This document shows, piece by piece, positions 18,833 through 28,129 of a stretch of 64,000 bases of DNA. A program made the translations under genes and the position numbers. The number at the start of each line of letters is the position of its first letter. Within the stretch, counting starts at the first letter, position 1. Source of the stretch: Hyphomicrobiales bacterium (GTDB lineage Bacteria; Pseudomonadota; Alphaproteobacteria; Rhizobiales; Xanthobacteraceae); the NCBI GenBank assembly GCA_017305555.1, contig JAFKKM010000023.1, positions 1 through 64,000 on the forward strand, in the 5' to 3' direction. The notes beneath the pieces were generated by a model. It made no database searches. It had not been told where the DNA came from and saw only the letters and a list, made by a program, of their open reading frames with translations.

Positions 18833-20359
18833 TCAGCCCTGATACAGCGCCTTGTACTTGTCGCGCAGCACGTTCTTCTGCACCTTGCCCATAGTGTTGC
18901 GCGGCAGGTCGTCTTCGAACAACACGCGCTTCGGCATCTTGAACTTGGCGAGACGACCGTCGAGCGCGTGCAGGATCGCAGCCTCGTCGAGTTTCGCGCC
19001 CTTCTGCGGCACCACGACAGCGGTGACGCCCTCGCCGAAATCGGCGTGCGGCAGGCCGATCACCGCGGATTCGACCACACCGTCGATGGCGTCGATCTCG
19101 CTCTCGATCTCTTTCGGGTAGACGTTGAAGCCACCGGAAATCACAAGATCCTTGCCGCGCCCGACGATGTGGACGTAGCCCTTGGCGTCGATCTTGCCGA
19201 GGTCGCCGGTGATGAAGAAGCCGTCGTCGCGGAATTCCGACTTGGTCTTCTCCGGCATCCGCCAATAGCCCTTGAACACGTTCGGGCCCTTCACCTCGAT
19301 CATGCCGATCTCGTCGGCCGCAAGCTGCTTACCGGTTTCCGGATCGACCACGCGCGCCGATACGCCCGGCAGCGGGAAGCCGACCGCGCCCGGCACACGC
19401 TCGCCGTCATACGGGTTCGAGGTGTTCATGTTGGTTTCGGTCATGCCGTAGCGCTCCAGCACCGCATGGCCCGTGCGCGCCGACCATTCGCGATGCGTAT
19501 CGGCAAGCAGCGGCGCGGAGCCCGAGATGAACAGCCGCATATGGCTGGTCGCCTCCCGGGTCAGGTTCGGGCTTTGCAGCAGCCGCGTATAGAATGTCGG
19601 CACGCCCATCAGCACGGTTGAGCGTGGCATCAGCTTGATGATCAGTTCGGGATCGAGCTTCGGCAGGAAGATCATCGACCCGCGCGCGAACAGCGTGACG
19701 TTGCTCGCCACGAACAGGCCATGGGTGTGATAGATCGGCAGCGCGTGGATCAGCACATCCTTGTCGGTGAAGCGCCAGTAGTCCACCAGCGTCAGCGAAT
19801 TGGAGGCGAGGTTGTCGTGCGACAGCATCGCGCCCTTGGAGCGGCCGGTGGTGCCGGAGGTGTAGAGGATCGCGGCGAGATCGTCGTTGCCGCGCATGAC
19901 GGTGGCGAAATCAGATTTCTCCCCGTCGGCGCCATCGGTCAGCGAGCCCTTGCCCGCCGCATCCAACGTCTCGACCTTTGCGTTGACCTTCGCGGCAATG
20001 GCGCGAAGCCCCTCAGCTTTCACCGGATCGCAGACCACCACCGACGGCTCGGCGTCGGTGATGAAATAATCCAGTTCGTTGAGCGTGTAGGCGGTGTTGA
20101 GCGGCAGGTAGACCGCGCCAGCGCGCACCACCGCAAGATACAGGATCAAATTCTGAACCGACTTCTCGACCTGCACCGCGACGCGATCACCTAGTTTGAC
20201 GCCGCGCTTCACCAGGAAATTCGCGATCTGTCCGGAACGCGCGATCAGGTCGCCATAGCTGATGTGCTGGCCGTCGAGAGTTTCGATCGCCAATCGCGAC
20301 GGATCGTCGAGGTTGTCGAACAGGCGGGAAAACAGATTGGCGTTTGCGGTGCTATTCAT
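18833..20359 (-). CDS. matB: Malonyl-CoA synthetase
   Basis: A 508-residue ANL-superfamily adenylating enzyme. AMP-binding motifs are YTSGTTGRSKGAMLSH, YGMTETNMNTSNPYDG and GDLGKIDAKGYVHIVGRGKD. The C-terminal catalytic Lys is in RNTMGKVQKN. It closely resembles the MatB of Rhodopseudomonas palustris, which makes malonyl-CoA (and methylmalonyl-CoA) from the free acid and is controlled by lysine acetylation at this Lys. No malonyl-CoA decarboxylase (matA) or malonate transporter lies beside it. It diverges from the SDR at 20467. Confidence 0.93.
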   Translation of the reverse strand: MNSTANANLFSRLFDNLDDPSRLAIETLDGQHISYGDLIARSGQIANFLVKRGVKLGDRVAVQVEKSVQNLILYLAVVRAGAVYLPLNTAYTLNELDYFITDAEPSVVVCDPVKAEGLRAIAAKVNAKVETLDAAGKGSLTDGADGEKSDFATVMRGNDDLAAILYTSGTTGRSKGAMLSHDNLASNSLTLVDYWRFTDKDVLIHALPIYHTHGLFVASNVTLFARGSMIFLPKLDPELIIKLMPRSTVLMGVPTFYTRLLQSPNLTREATSHMRLFISGSAPLLADTHREWSARTGHAVLERYGMTETNMNTSNPYDGERVPGAVGFPLPGVSARVVDPETGKQLAADEIGMIEVKGPNVFKGYWRMPEKTKSEFRDDGFFITGDLGKIDAKGYVHIVGRGKDLVISGGFNVYPKEIESEIDAIDGVVESAVIGLPHADFGEGVTAVVVPQKGAKLDEAAILHALDGRLAKFKMPKRVLFEDDLPRNTMGKVQKNVLRDKYKALYQG

Positions 20360-20466
20360 GCATCATTCCAAAATGGCTGGATGAGCTGGAGCGATTTGTT
20401 CCGGCGGGATCGATCCCCCATCAATAGCAAGAACGCGCTTGCGAGCGCAAATAAAAGGCGGGCGGA

Positions 20467-21225
20467 ATGACAAACACAACGAAACGCGTGGCATGGGTGA
20501 CGGGCGGCGGCAGCGGCATCGGGCAAGCCGGCGCCGAGGCCTTAGCGGCGGACGGCTGGACCGTAATCGTCTCCGGGCGGCGCAAGGACGCGCTCGACGC
20601 AGTGGCGAATAGCATCAACGCGAAAACAGGAGGGCGCGCCGAGGCAATGCCGCTCGACGTCAGCAATGTCGCCGACGTCGAGGCCGCGGCACAGCAGATC
20701 GTGGCCAAGTATGGCCGCATCGACCTTCTCGTCAACAGCGCCGGCATCAACGTGCCGAAGCGAAGCTGGGCCGACATGGAGATCGCGGGCTGGGACAAGC
20801 TGGTCGATATCAACCTCAGCGGCGTGTTGTACTGTATGCGCGCGGTACTACCGACGATGCGCGCGCAAAAGGATGGCTGCATCATCAACGTCGCCTCATG
20901 GGCAGGGCGTCACGTCTCCAAGATGCCGGGCCCGGCCTACACCACGACCAAGCACGCGGTGCTGGCGCTGACTCATTCCTTCAACATGGACGAATGCGTC
21001 AACGGGCTGCGCGCCTGTTGTCTGTCGCCAGCGGAGGTCGCGACACCGATCCTTAAGCTACGCCCCGTGGTGCCGAGCGCGGAGGAGCAGGCGCGGATGT
21101 TGCAGCCGGACGATCTCGGCCGCACCATCGCCTTCGTCGCCAACATGCCGCCGCACGTCTGCGTCAACGAAATCCTCATCAGCCCGACCTGGAATCGCGG
21201 TTTTGTTGCAATGTCGAGCCACTAG
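20467..21225 (+). CDS. SDR-family oxidoreductase
   Basis: A 252-residue classical short-chain dehydrogenase with VTGGGSGIGQAG (cofactor), NSAG, catalytic Ser in NVASWAG and YTTTK (Tyr/Lys). All catalytic residues are intact. GRR after the second strand suggests NADP preference. The substrate is unknown. A shared 107-bp region with matB, which diverges, might mean joint regulation. Confidence 0.88.
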   Translation: MTNTTKRVAWVTGGGSGIGQAGAEALAADGWTVIVSGRRKDALDAVANSINAKTGGRAEAMPLDVSNVADVEAAAQQIVAKYGRIDLLVNSAGINVPKRSWADMEIAGWDKLVDINLSGVLYCMRAVLPTMRAQKDGCIINVASWAGRHVSKMPGPAYTTTKHAVLALTHSFNMDECVNGLRACCLSPAEVATPILKLRPVVPSAEEQARMLQPDDLGRTIAFVANMPPHVCVNEILISPTWNRGFVAMSSH

Positions 21226-21249
21226 AGCGTTTCAACTTGCACATCGACC

Positions 21250-21324
21250 CGTCATTGCCGGGCTCGACCCGGCAATCCATCTTGCTTCGAGAAGATGGAT
21301 GCGCGGATCAAGTCCGCGCATGAC
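21250..21324. repeat. Intergenic palindromic repeat, family E (copy 2)
   Basis: CGTCATTGCCGGGCTCGACC and CAAGTCCGCGCATGACG arms flank ATCCATC/GATGGAT. This is the same element as within the sdh operon at 15512. It lies between the SDR and LysE genes, which converge. Confidence 0.8.
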
Positions 21325-21371
21325 GAGAGAATGGTTCCTTCAAAGCAGAGAGATTCTGGCTGCGGATGCGC

Positions 21372-21998
21372 TCAAGTCGGCGCCGTGCTCCACGCGAACC
21401 ACAGCGCCACCAACGCCAACAGCACTGACAATACGCGCCGCACGATGGTTTCGCGGCGCGGATCGTTGAGCACAGGCTCCAGCGTGCCGGCCAGCATTAC
21501 GATGGTGGAATGCACGAGAGCGCCGACGCAGACATAGATCGCCGTCAGCGTCATCGCCTGCGGCACCGGCGCCAGATGCGGCGCGATGAAAGTCGGCAGC
21601 ACGGCGATGTAGAACACGCCCGCCTTCGGATTGAGCAGGTTGGTGATCAGCCCGCGCGCGAAGTAACGTCCCTCACCTTCGGTGGCCGTCGTCACCGCCG
21701 AGGATTTCCAGCCGTCCCATGCGAGATAGAGCAGAAACAGAACGCCGGCCCAGCGCAGCAATCCATAAAGAACATCGGACGCTTGAATCGCTTCCGCAAC
21801 GCCGAAAGCCGCGATCGCGCCGATGATCGCGAGGCCCAGCGTGACGCCCGCGACGGTCATGAAACCGGCACGGCGGCCGTCGGTGGCCGACACCAGCGCC
21901 AGATAGGTCATGTTCGGCCCCGGCGTCAGTTCGATCACCAACGCCGTCACCAGAAACGACGCCAGCGTCGAGCCCGTAAGTCCCCCGATATTCATCAT
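21372..21998 (-). CDS. LysE/RhtB-family amino acid exporter
   Basis: A 208-residue protein with about six TM helices. The family signature ELTPGPNMTYL is at residues 23-33, and NLLNPKAGVFYIAVLP is the second conserved block. These transporters export amino acids or related metabolites; the substrate cannot be read from sequence. Two consecutive ATGs (21998 and 21995) are both possible starts. Confidence 0.9.
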   Translation of the reverse strand: MMNIGGLTGSTLASFLVTALVIELTPGPNMTYLALVSATDGRRAGFMTVAGVTLGLAIIGAIAAFGVAEAIQASDVLYGLLRWAGVLFLLYLAWDGWKSSAVTTATEGEGRYFARGLITNLLNPKAGVFYIAVLPTFIAPHLAPVPQAMTLTAIYVCVGALVHSTIVMLAGTLEPVLNDPRRETIVRRVLSVLLALVALWFAWSTAPT

Positions 21999-22238
21999 GA
22001 CGAATGCCTAGAATACTCACTTGGCGATGAAAAGAGCCCACGCGCGCCGGCTGCGCGGCTGATGGTCACCTCGCGGCGGCTCTGTTACGGTGATATCGGA
22101 TCATCGGGTTGAAACTCTCTCTCCCCAGCCGGGTTCTATCAGAACGATCGGATTCAAGGTTCACGACACGCAACAACGAGGCTCTTTTCCGGAAATCGCC
22201 GGCGGGCTCGCGTGTCGCGACGTCACAACGGAGGTCAC

Positions 22239-22751
22239 ATGCTGCTTCGTACCGTGTTTGCCACCGCACTCATCTCCACGCTAGCCATGGCGACGGCCTC
22301 GGCCGAAACCGCCAAAGCCACCTTCAAGAATGCCGAAGGCGCCAGCGTCGGAAGTGCCGAACTTGTTCAGGTCAATGACGGCGTCCTGATCAAGCTGGCG
22401 CTGAAGGGCCTTCCGCCCGGCGGCCATGCCTTCCACGTCCATGCCGTCGGCAAATGCGAAGCGCCCTTCACCACGGCGGGCGGACACTTCAATCCGGCGA
22501 ACAAAAAGCACGGCATGATGGCGAGCGACGGCCACCACGCCGGCGACATGCCGAACCTCGACGTGCCGGCTAACGGTGAGTTGAAGGTCGAAGTGCTCAA
22601 CACCGGCGTGACCCTGGCGAAGGGCGCGCCGAACTCGCTGCTCAAGCCGGACGGCACCGCGCTGGTCATCCATGCCACCGTTGACGACTACAAATCCGAT
22701 CCGGCCGGCAATGCCGGCGGCCGCATCGCCTGCGCGGTGGTCGAACAATAG
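22239..22751 (+). CDS. sodC: Periplasmic Cu,Zn superoxide dismutase
   Basis: A 170-residue protein with a signal peptide (LLRTVFATALISTLAMATAS). The metal ligands HAFHVHAVGKC, GGHFNPANKKHG, HAGDMPNL and VIHATVDDY are intact, as is the C-terminal GNAGGRIACAVV with the Cys of the structural disulfide. It destroys superoxide in the periplasm. GGAGG at 22230-22234 fixes the ATG at 22239. Confidence 0.95.
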   Translation: MLLRTVFATALISTLAMATASAETAKATFKNAEGASVGSAELVQVNDGVLIKLALKGLPPGGHAFHVHAVGKCEAPFTTAGGHFNPANKKHGMMASDGHHAGDMPNLDVPANGELKVEVLNTGVTLAKGAPNSLLKPDGTALVIHATVDDYKSDPAGNAGGRIACAVVEQ

Positions 22752-22800
22752 CGTTTTCAAGCGAAGTGGGACCTGGTTCGCGTTAAGAAAACGCGTCAAA
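22751..22800. repeat. Palindrome-type intergenic repeat, family F (copy 2, inverted)
   Basis: GCGTTTTCAAGCGAAGTGGG followed by GGTTCGCGTTAAGAAAACGCG is the reverse complement of the element at 2917. It sits between the convergent sodC and MFS genes. Confidence 0.75.
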
Positions 22801-22808
22801 CAAAGACT

Positions 22809-24005
22809 CTACACCTGCGAGGACTTGAGCGGCCGCTGAAACGCGGCCGCGATCGCGCCGACCGCGAGCGTCGCGGCGGACACGCCGAGGCCCGACGACA
22901 GGCTGCCGGTGGCGTCGGTGATCATGCCGGTGACGATTGGCCCCAGCGTCTGTCCGATACCGAAGGCGATGGTCATGGCCGCAATGGCCGAGGGCCACAG
23001 CGTCGCCGGATAATTGAACCGCACATAGGCGGTGGTCGCGGTGACCACTGCGAAGAACGCGACGCCGAACACCAGCGCCGAGACCGCGAGCATCAGCGCC
23101 GACTGGCTGAACAGCGGCAAGGCCGCGCCGATGGCGTTGAAGCCGAGAATGATGGCGGTCGAGACGCCGCTCTGGCCCCGCGCCAGCAGCCGACGCCAGA
23201 CCCAAGGCGATGCAAACGCGCTCAATCCGATCAGGCACCAGAACGCGCTCTGCGCCGCCGCACCGCCCCCCGCATCGCGCACGAACGCGATCATGAAGGT
23301 CATGTAGGCGATGTAGCCGGCGCCGAACAGAAAGTAGCTGACAAGATAGATCAGCACCGGCCGGATCGCGAACCTGCCCGGCTCCGCATCGGCGACGGAT
23401 GCGGGCGCATCGACGGAATTGCGCAGCAACACGATCATCATCACCATCGAGATCGCCGCCATCGCCCACCAGACGATCCACCACGAACCGGGTCCGAAAT
23501 ATTGCAGCATGAACGGCGCCAGCACACCTGACGCGAAGATGCCGATGCCGGGGCCGGCATAAAACAGACTCAGCAGCAGACTGGCGCGTGCCGGCTGCGA
23601 TTGCGCCAGCCGCGCCGCCATCGCACCACCGGCGACGAACGCCACCGCCGCGCCGACGCCGATCAATAGCCGCGCGAAACTCAGCACGACGAAGTTGCCC
23701 GACAGGCCGGAGAGGATCAGCGCCGCGACACAAGCCAGCGTGCCGTCGCGCAGCACCCGCGACAACCCGAAACGGCTGCACAGCTTCGAGGCAATCAACG
23801 CGCCGCCGAGATATCCGGCGGCGTTGATGGTGTTCATGAAACCCGCGGCAGCATAGGACCAGCCCAGCGAGTCGCGCATATCGGGCAACACCAGCGAATA
23901 GGCGAAGCGCCCGATACCGAGCCCGATGGTCGGCGCCAGCGACAGAATGAGCAATAGCCGCGCAACATGCGCGTGCTCGGCGGGATCGGATTTCGGGAAT
24001 GTCAC
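22809..24005 (-). CDS. YbfB/YjiJ-family MFS transporter
   Basis: A 398-residue protein with 12 predicted TM segments. The start of the first TM region, LAPTIGLGIGRFAYSLVLPD, is the signature of the YbfB/YjiJ MFS branch; IASKLCSRFGLSRVLR is the loop 2-3 motif. The substrate is unknown. I chose the GTG start at 24005, preceded by CGGAG six bases upstream. An ATG at 24092 is also in frame but adds an unlikely N-terminus. Confidence 0.87.
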   Translation of the reverse strand: MTFPKSDPAEHAHVARLLLILSLAPTIGLGIGRFAYSLVLPDMRDSLGWSYAAAGFMNTINAAGYLGGALIASKLCSRFGLSRVLRDGTLACVAALILSGLSGNFVVLSFARLLIGVGAAVAFVAGGAMAARLAQSQPARASLLLSLFYAGPGIGIFASGVLAPFMLQYFGPGSWWIVWWAMAAISMVMMIVLLRNSVDAPASVADAEPGRFAIRPVLIYLVSYFLFGAGYIAYMTFMIAFVRDAGGGAAAQSAFWCLIGLSAFASPWVWRRLLARGQSGVSTAIILGFNAIGAALPLFSQSALMLAVSALVFGVAFFAVVTATTAYVRFNYPATLWPSAIAAMTIAFGIGQTLGPIVTGMITDATGSLSSGLGVSAATLAVGAIAAAFQRPLKSSQV

Positions 24006-24155
24006 TGGCAACTCCGGAAGCGATCTATTGTGGCAGCGTCCGGCGGGTTTGCACAGTCCACCCCGCTCAACAGTGTCTTGCCATTTGCGCAATGGGGCTT
24101 TAGCAAAAGCGCGGATTTTCCCGCATTCCCGTAACGTTCATCAGGCAAGGCGATC

Positions 24156-25268
24156 ATGACCACCCATAAACTGCTGCTTCTTCCCGGCGACGGCATCGGC
24201 CCCGAGGTCATGGGCGAAGTGAAGCGTCTGATCGGCTGGCTCGGCGCGCAGGGCATCGCCAGGTTCGAGACCGAGGAAGGCCTGGTGGGCGGCGCCTCCT
24301 ACGACGCGGACAAGGTCAGCATCACCGATGCCACCATGGCGAAGGCGCTTGCCGCCGACGCCGTGCTGTTCGGCGCGGTCGGCGGCCCGAAATGGGATCC
24401 GGTGCCGTATGAGGTGCGCCCGGAAGCCGGCCTGTTGCGGCTGCGCAAGGACCTCGCGCTGTTCGCCAACCTGCGCCCCGCGATCTGCTATCCGGCACTG
24501 GCGCAGTCCTCGAGCCTGAAGCCCGAAGTGGTCGAAGGCCTCGATATCATGATCGTGCGTGAATTGACCGGCGGCGTCTATTTCGGCGAGCCGAAGACCA
24601 TCACCGATCTCGGCAACGGCCAGAAGCGCGCTATCGATACGCAGGTCTACGACACCTATGAAATCGAACGCATCGCCCGCGTGGCCTTCGATCTCGCGCG
24701 CAAGCGCCGCAACAAGCTGACCTCGATGGAAAAGCGCAACGTCATGAAGAGCGGCGTGCTTTGGAACGAGGTGGTGACGCAAGTGCATCAGCGCGAATAC
24801 AAGGACGTCGCGCTCGATCACCAGCTCGCGGATTCCGGCGGGATGCAGCTCGTGCGCTGGCCGAAGCAGTTCGACGTTATCGTCACCGACAATCTGTTCG
24901 GCGACATGCTGTCCGACATCGCGGCGATGCTGACCGGCTCGCTCGGCATGTTGCCCTCCGCGTCGCTCGGCGAGACCGACGTCAAGACCAAGAAGCGCAA
25001 GGCGCTGTACGAGCCGGTCCATGGCTCCGCGCCGGACATCGCCGGACAGGGCAAGGCCAACCCGATCGCGATGCTGGCCTCGTTCGGCATGGCGCTGCGC
25101 TATTCGTTCGACATGGGCGACCTGGCCGACAAGCTCGACCAAGCCATCGCCGCTGTTTTGGCGAAGGGCCTCCGCACCGCGGATCTACAATCGGAAGGCG
25201 CCACCATCGTCTCCACCGCCGGCATGGGCGAAGCCATCCTCAAGGAAATGCAAGCGCTGCACGGCTGA
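24156..25268 (+). CDS. leuB: 3-isopropylmalate dehydrogenase
   Basis: A 370-residue beta-decarboxylating dehydrogenase: [19 protein letters not shown] at the N-terminus, [13 protein letters not shown] around the Tyr, [12 protein letters not shown] and [20 protein letters not shown] at the substrate and NAD sites. It carries out the third step of leucine synthesis. It ends just before a family C repeat and a strong bidirectional terminator. Confidence 0.97.
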   Translation: MTTHKLLLLPGDGIGPEVMGEVKRLIGWLGAQGIARFETEEGLVGGASYDADKVSITDATMAKALAADAVLFGAVGGPKWDPVPYEVRPEAGLLRLRKDLALFANLRPAICYPALAQSSSLKPEVVEGLDIMIVRELTGGVYFGEPKTITDLGNGQKRAIDTQVYDTYEIERIARVAFDLARKRRNKLTSMEKRNVMKSGVLWNEVVTQVHQREYKDVALDHQLADSGGMQLVRWPKQFDVIVTDNLFGDMLSDIAAMLTGSLGMLPSASLGETDVKTKKRKALYEPVHGSAPDIAGQGKANPIAMLASFGMALRYSFDMGDLADKLDQAIAAVLAKGLRTADLQSEGATIVSTAGMGEAILKEMQALHG

Positions 25269-25295
25269 GCACGGCGTTCATGCGCTGACACCACG

Positions 25296-25327
25296 GAGTC
25301 GTCCCCGCGCAGGCGGGGACGACTCCC
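25296..25327. repeat. Intergenic perfect palindrome, family C (copy 3)
   Basis: Perfect inverted arms of 14 bp, GGAGTCGTCCCCGC and GCGGGGACGACTCC, with a 4-base loop, 27 bases after leuB. It is the minimal form of the larger elements at 3461 and 7723. Confidence 0.8.
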
Positions 25328-25351
25328 TAAAAATGCTCCCGCTAACGCAAT

Positions 25352-25381
25352 AAAAAATGCCCCGCGATGCGGGGCATTTTT
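25352..25381. terminator. Bidirectional rho-independent terminator (leuB and 25400 gene)
   Basis: A perfect 10-bp stem AATGCCCCGC / GCGGGGCATT with a 3-base loop, flanked by A on the left and T on the right. It lies between the convergent leuB and the hypothetical gene that ends at 25400, so it can serve both. Confidence 0.9.
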
Positions 25382-25399
25382 GCTTGAAGCGAACGCCGC

Positions 25400-25780
25400 T
25401 CAGTACAGCGGGAATTGCTGCGGGAAGCCGCCGAGGTCCTGGGCGGGGCTCAACGGCTGGCGGTCCAGCGGACGGTTCAGGTTCTGGTTGGCGAACGACT
25501 GCCCCGGCGGGATCGCGTAATCCATGAACTTGCGCTCGCCCGGCAGCACCTCGGTGCCGGCATCGAGCCACGAGCGCTTGGTGACATAAATGCGGGTCCG
25601 CGGCCCGGACTGATACGAGACGTTGGGCCCGTGCTGGGTATAACCGCGTTCACCGCGCTTGCGCGGGGCGGCATCGGCCTGCGGCACGCTGACGCCGACG
25701 GCCAGCACGGCCACCGCCGCCAGCAACGCCACGCGGCGCAGCGCGGTCAGGTTCGGGGCGGTGAGCAAATTCGAGATCAT
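25400..25780 (-). CDS. Hypothetical secreted basic protein
   Basis: A 126-residue protein with a hydrophobic export signal (VALLAAVAVLAVGVSVPQAD, residues 18-37) and a short mature part rich in Arg, Pro, Gln and Tyr (RTRIYVTKRSWLDAGTEVLP, SFANQNLNRPLDRQ). I do not recognise a family. Codon use is like its neighbours and it ends at a good terminator, so it is probably real. Confidence 0.65.
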   Translation of the reverse strand: MISNLLTAPNLTALRRVALLAAVAVLAVGVSVPQADAAPRKRGERGYTQHGPNVSYQSGPRTRIYVTKRSWLDAGTEVLPGERKFMDYAIPPGQSFANQNLNRPLDRQPLSPAQDLGGFPQQFPLY

Positions 25781-25938
25781 CAGGTCCTCACGTCAGGCAA
25801 ATCTTGGACAGGCAGGAATCGATCCTGCGATCAGAGGTCCACTTTAGCGGCCGGGCGGCCCTGCGGACAAGGTCATTCGGGCCACACCCGATGACAATAA
25901 TGCCTTGAGCTGCAAAATGTTGCATGGCTGCCAGCCTA

Positions 25939-26781
25939 TTATAGCGCCCCACGCAGCCGGGGGTTCTGCACGCTGACGATCCAGTCGCCGGCCTCCCGTC
26001 CTCCGCCGCTTCCGCAATCGGTCCGCCGCAGTTCGGCGCGGGCAAACAGCTCCGCCAGCCCGGCGTCGTTGCCGGCTTTCAGCAGTACCAGACGGCTCAG
26101 CAAACAGGCAATGGCGGCACGCTGGGCGGCTATCGTCTCGCCCTGGCAGGACCAACCCTCGAAGCGGAGGCTGGGGTTGGCGAAGACCTTGGCGAAGCCG
26201 AGGCAGGGCACAGCAGCTCCGACGCGGTCGGTCAGGCTCAACAGCTTCACCGGGCCGAACTTGCTTTCGACCATGCCGGCGGTCTGCGCTTCATCGAGGC
26301 CCCCCGCATGGAAACCGGCCTCCATCAATACCGCCGCCGTCGCGGACGCTACGAGCTCAGGGCCGGGACGGTCGATCCGGAGCCCGGCGATCGGCGTCTG
26401 GCCGGCAGACCAGCGCATCACGTCCCGGCGCCCCTCCCGGTCGCTCAGAAAGACCTCGTAAGCCGCTGTGGCGCCAGCCGTATCGAACTGGCTGATGGCA
26501 AAAGCCGGCGCCGCATGGGGGACCAACCGCCAGCCGTCATGCGGCGCGTCGTCTTTCAACACAGCATCGAGATGCAGTTCCGCGAGGCTGTCGCCGAAAT
26601 TCCACTGCGACACGACAGCGACGCCGCCGATGGCAACGATCGCCAACACCACCATATAGGCAACAATGCACGTTGCGACCGCGCCGCATTCCATCGCGAA
26701 GCGGCGCAAGGTCGGGAGCAAGGTTGCACTGATCCCGGTCAGGTGCGGAAAACCCGCACGGCTGGCGGGAACGAAGCGCAT
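25939..26781 (-). CDS. Hypothetical single-TM protein with extracytoplasmic domain
   Basis: A 280-residue protein with one TM segment near residues 37-59 (VATCIVAYMVVLAIVAIGGV) and a large domain after it that contains conserved-looking blocks GRRDVMRWSAGQTPIAGLRI and LRFEGWSCQGETIAAQRAAI, plus four Cys. I recognise no family. An internal ATG near residue 30 (MECGAVATC) could be the true start. It diverges from asd, with 115 bases between them. Confidence 0.7.
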   Translation of the reverse strand: MRFVPASRAGFPHLTGISATLLPTLRRFAMECGAVATCIVAYMVVLAIVAIGGVAVVSQWNFGDSLAELHLDAVLKDDAPHDGWRLVPHAAPAFAISQFDTAGATAAYEVFLSDREGRRDVMRWSAGQTPIAGLRIDRPGPELVASATAAVLMEAGFHAGGLDEAQTAGMVESKFGPVKLLSLTDRVGAAVPCLGFAKVFANPSLRFEGWSCQGETIAAQRAAIACLLSRLVLLKAGNDAGLAELFARAELRRTDCGSGGGREAGDWIVSVQNPRLRGAL

Positions 26782-26896
26782 GGAAAAGCCTAAAAAACGT
26801 GCGAATGTTGTATTGTGGGCGTTTCTCGCATAGAAGCGCTCCCGCTTGCTTGCCGCAGCGCGCGGCGGAGCGGCATTTTTGCTCGGAGAGTGAACG

Positions 26897-27931
26897 ATGG
26901 GTTACAAGGTTGCGATCGCCGGGGCGACCGGCAATGTCGGACGGGAAATGCTCAACATCCTGGATGAGCGCAAATTCCCGGCGGACGAAGTCGTGGCGCT
27001 GGCCTCACGGCGCAGCGTGGGCACTGAAGTGTCTTTTGGCGACCGCACCCTGAAAGTGAAAGCCCTCGAAAACTACGATTTCAGCGACGTCGACATCTGT
27101 CTGATGTCGGCCGGCGGCGACGTGTCCAAGGAATGGTCACCGAAGATCGGCGCGCAGGGCACGGTGGTGATCGATAACTCATCGGCGTGGCGTTACGACG
27201 CCGACGTGCCGCTGATCGTGCCCGAGGTCAACGCCGACGCTGTCGCCGGCTACACCAAGAAGAATATCATCGCCAACCCGAACTGCTCGACGGCACAACT
27301 CGTCGTCGCGCTGAAGCCGCTGCACGACAAGGCGAAAATCAAGCGCGTCGTGGTTTCGACCTATCAGTCGGTGTCGGGCGCCGGCAAGGAAGGCATGGAT
27401 GAGCTGTTCGCGCAGACCAAGGCGGTCTACACGGCCAGCGATCTCGTCACCAAGAAATTCCCGAAGCGGATCGCCTTCAACGTGATCCCACATATCGATG
27501 TCTTCATGGAAGACGGCTACACCAAGGAAGAGTGGAAGATGGTGGCCGAGACCAAGAAGATCCTCGATCCGAAGATCAAACTCACCGCGACCTGCGTGCG
27601 CGTGCCGGTGTTCATCGGCCACTCGGAGGCGGTCAACATCGAGTTCGATCAGCCGATCAGCGTCGACGAGGCGCGCGAGGTGCTGCGCAAGGCGCCGGGC
27701 TGTCTGGTGATCGACAAGCGCGAGCCGGGCGGCTACGTCACGCCGTATGAATCGGCGGGCGAAGACGCCACCTACATCAGCCGCATCCGCGAGGACGCGA
27801 CGGTGGAGAACGGCCTGGTGCTGTGGTGCGTCTCCGACAACCTGCGCAAGGGCGCGGCGCTCAACGCGATCCAGATCGCGGAATGCCTGATCAACCGCAA
27901 GCTGCTGCAACCGAAGCAGAAGGCGGCGTAA
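26897..27931 (+). CDS. asd: Aspartate-semialdehyde dehydrogenase
   Basis: A 344-residue enzyme: cofactor motif VAIAGATGNVGREML, catalytic Cys in IIANPNCSTAQLVVAL, QSVSGAGKEGMDEL, and the base His in VPVFIGHSEAVNIEF. It makes aspartate semialdehyde for lysine/diaminopimelate, threonine and methionine synthesis. GGAGAG lies before the ATG. A strong terminator follows. Confidence 0.97.
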   Translation: MGYKVAIAGATGNVGREMLNILDERKFPADEVVALASRRSVGTEVSFGDRTLKVKALENYDFSDVDICLMSAGGDVSKEWSPKIGAQGTVVIDNSSAWRYDADVPLIVPEVNADAVAGYTKKNIIANPNCSTAQLVVALKPLHDKAKIKRVVVSTYQSVSGAGKEGMDELFAQTKAVYTASDLVTKKFPKRIAFNVIPHIDVFMEDGYTKEEWKMVAETKKILDPKIKLTATCVRVPVFIGHSEAVNIEFDQPISVDEAREVLRKAPGCLVIDKREPGGYVTPYESAGEDATYISRIREDATVENGLVLWCVSDNLRKGAALNAIQIAECLINRKLLQPKQKAA

Positions 27932-27953
27932 GGCGAGAGCCGGTAACGAATGC

Positions 27954-27982
27954 AAAACGGGCGGCGCGAGCCGCCCGTTTTT
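27954..27982 (+). terminator. Rho-independent terminator of asd
   Basis: An 11-bp stem AAACGGGCGGC / GCCGCCCGTTT with a GCGA loop and a run of five T, starting 23 bases after the asd stop. Confidence 0.9.
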
Positions 27983-28024
27983 GTTTGGTCGTTTTCGTTT
28001 CGGCGCTTGCGAACAAAGCAACAT

Positions 28025-28108
28025 CGTCATTGCGAGGAGCGAAAGCGACGAAGCAATCCAGTCATTGCTTGCAGCTTGCTGGATTGCTTCGCTGCGCTCG
28101 CAATGACG
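28025..28108. repeat. Intergenic palindromic repeat, family A (copy 1)
   Basis: Arms CGTCATTGCGAGGAGCGAAA and GCTGCGCTCGCAATGACG, with an inner pair GAAGCAATCCAG/CTGGATTGCTTC. Copies: 35076-35158, 41348-41431, 51563-51644, 56754-56837. The arms could form a near-complete hairpin. Confidence 0.85.
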
Positions 28109-28129
28109 ACTGCGACTAACGTACCGGAA

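Noticed and set aside
25800-25860. Possible tRNA-like T-loop (GGAATCGATCC)
   Set aside because: No acceptor stem, D-arm or anticodon arm can be drawn around it.
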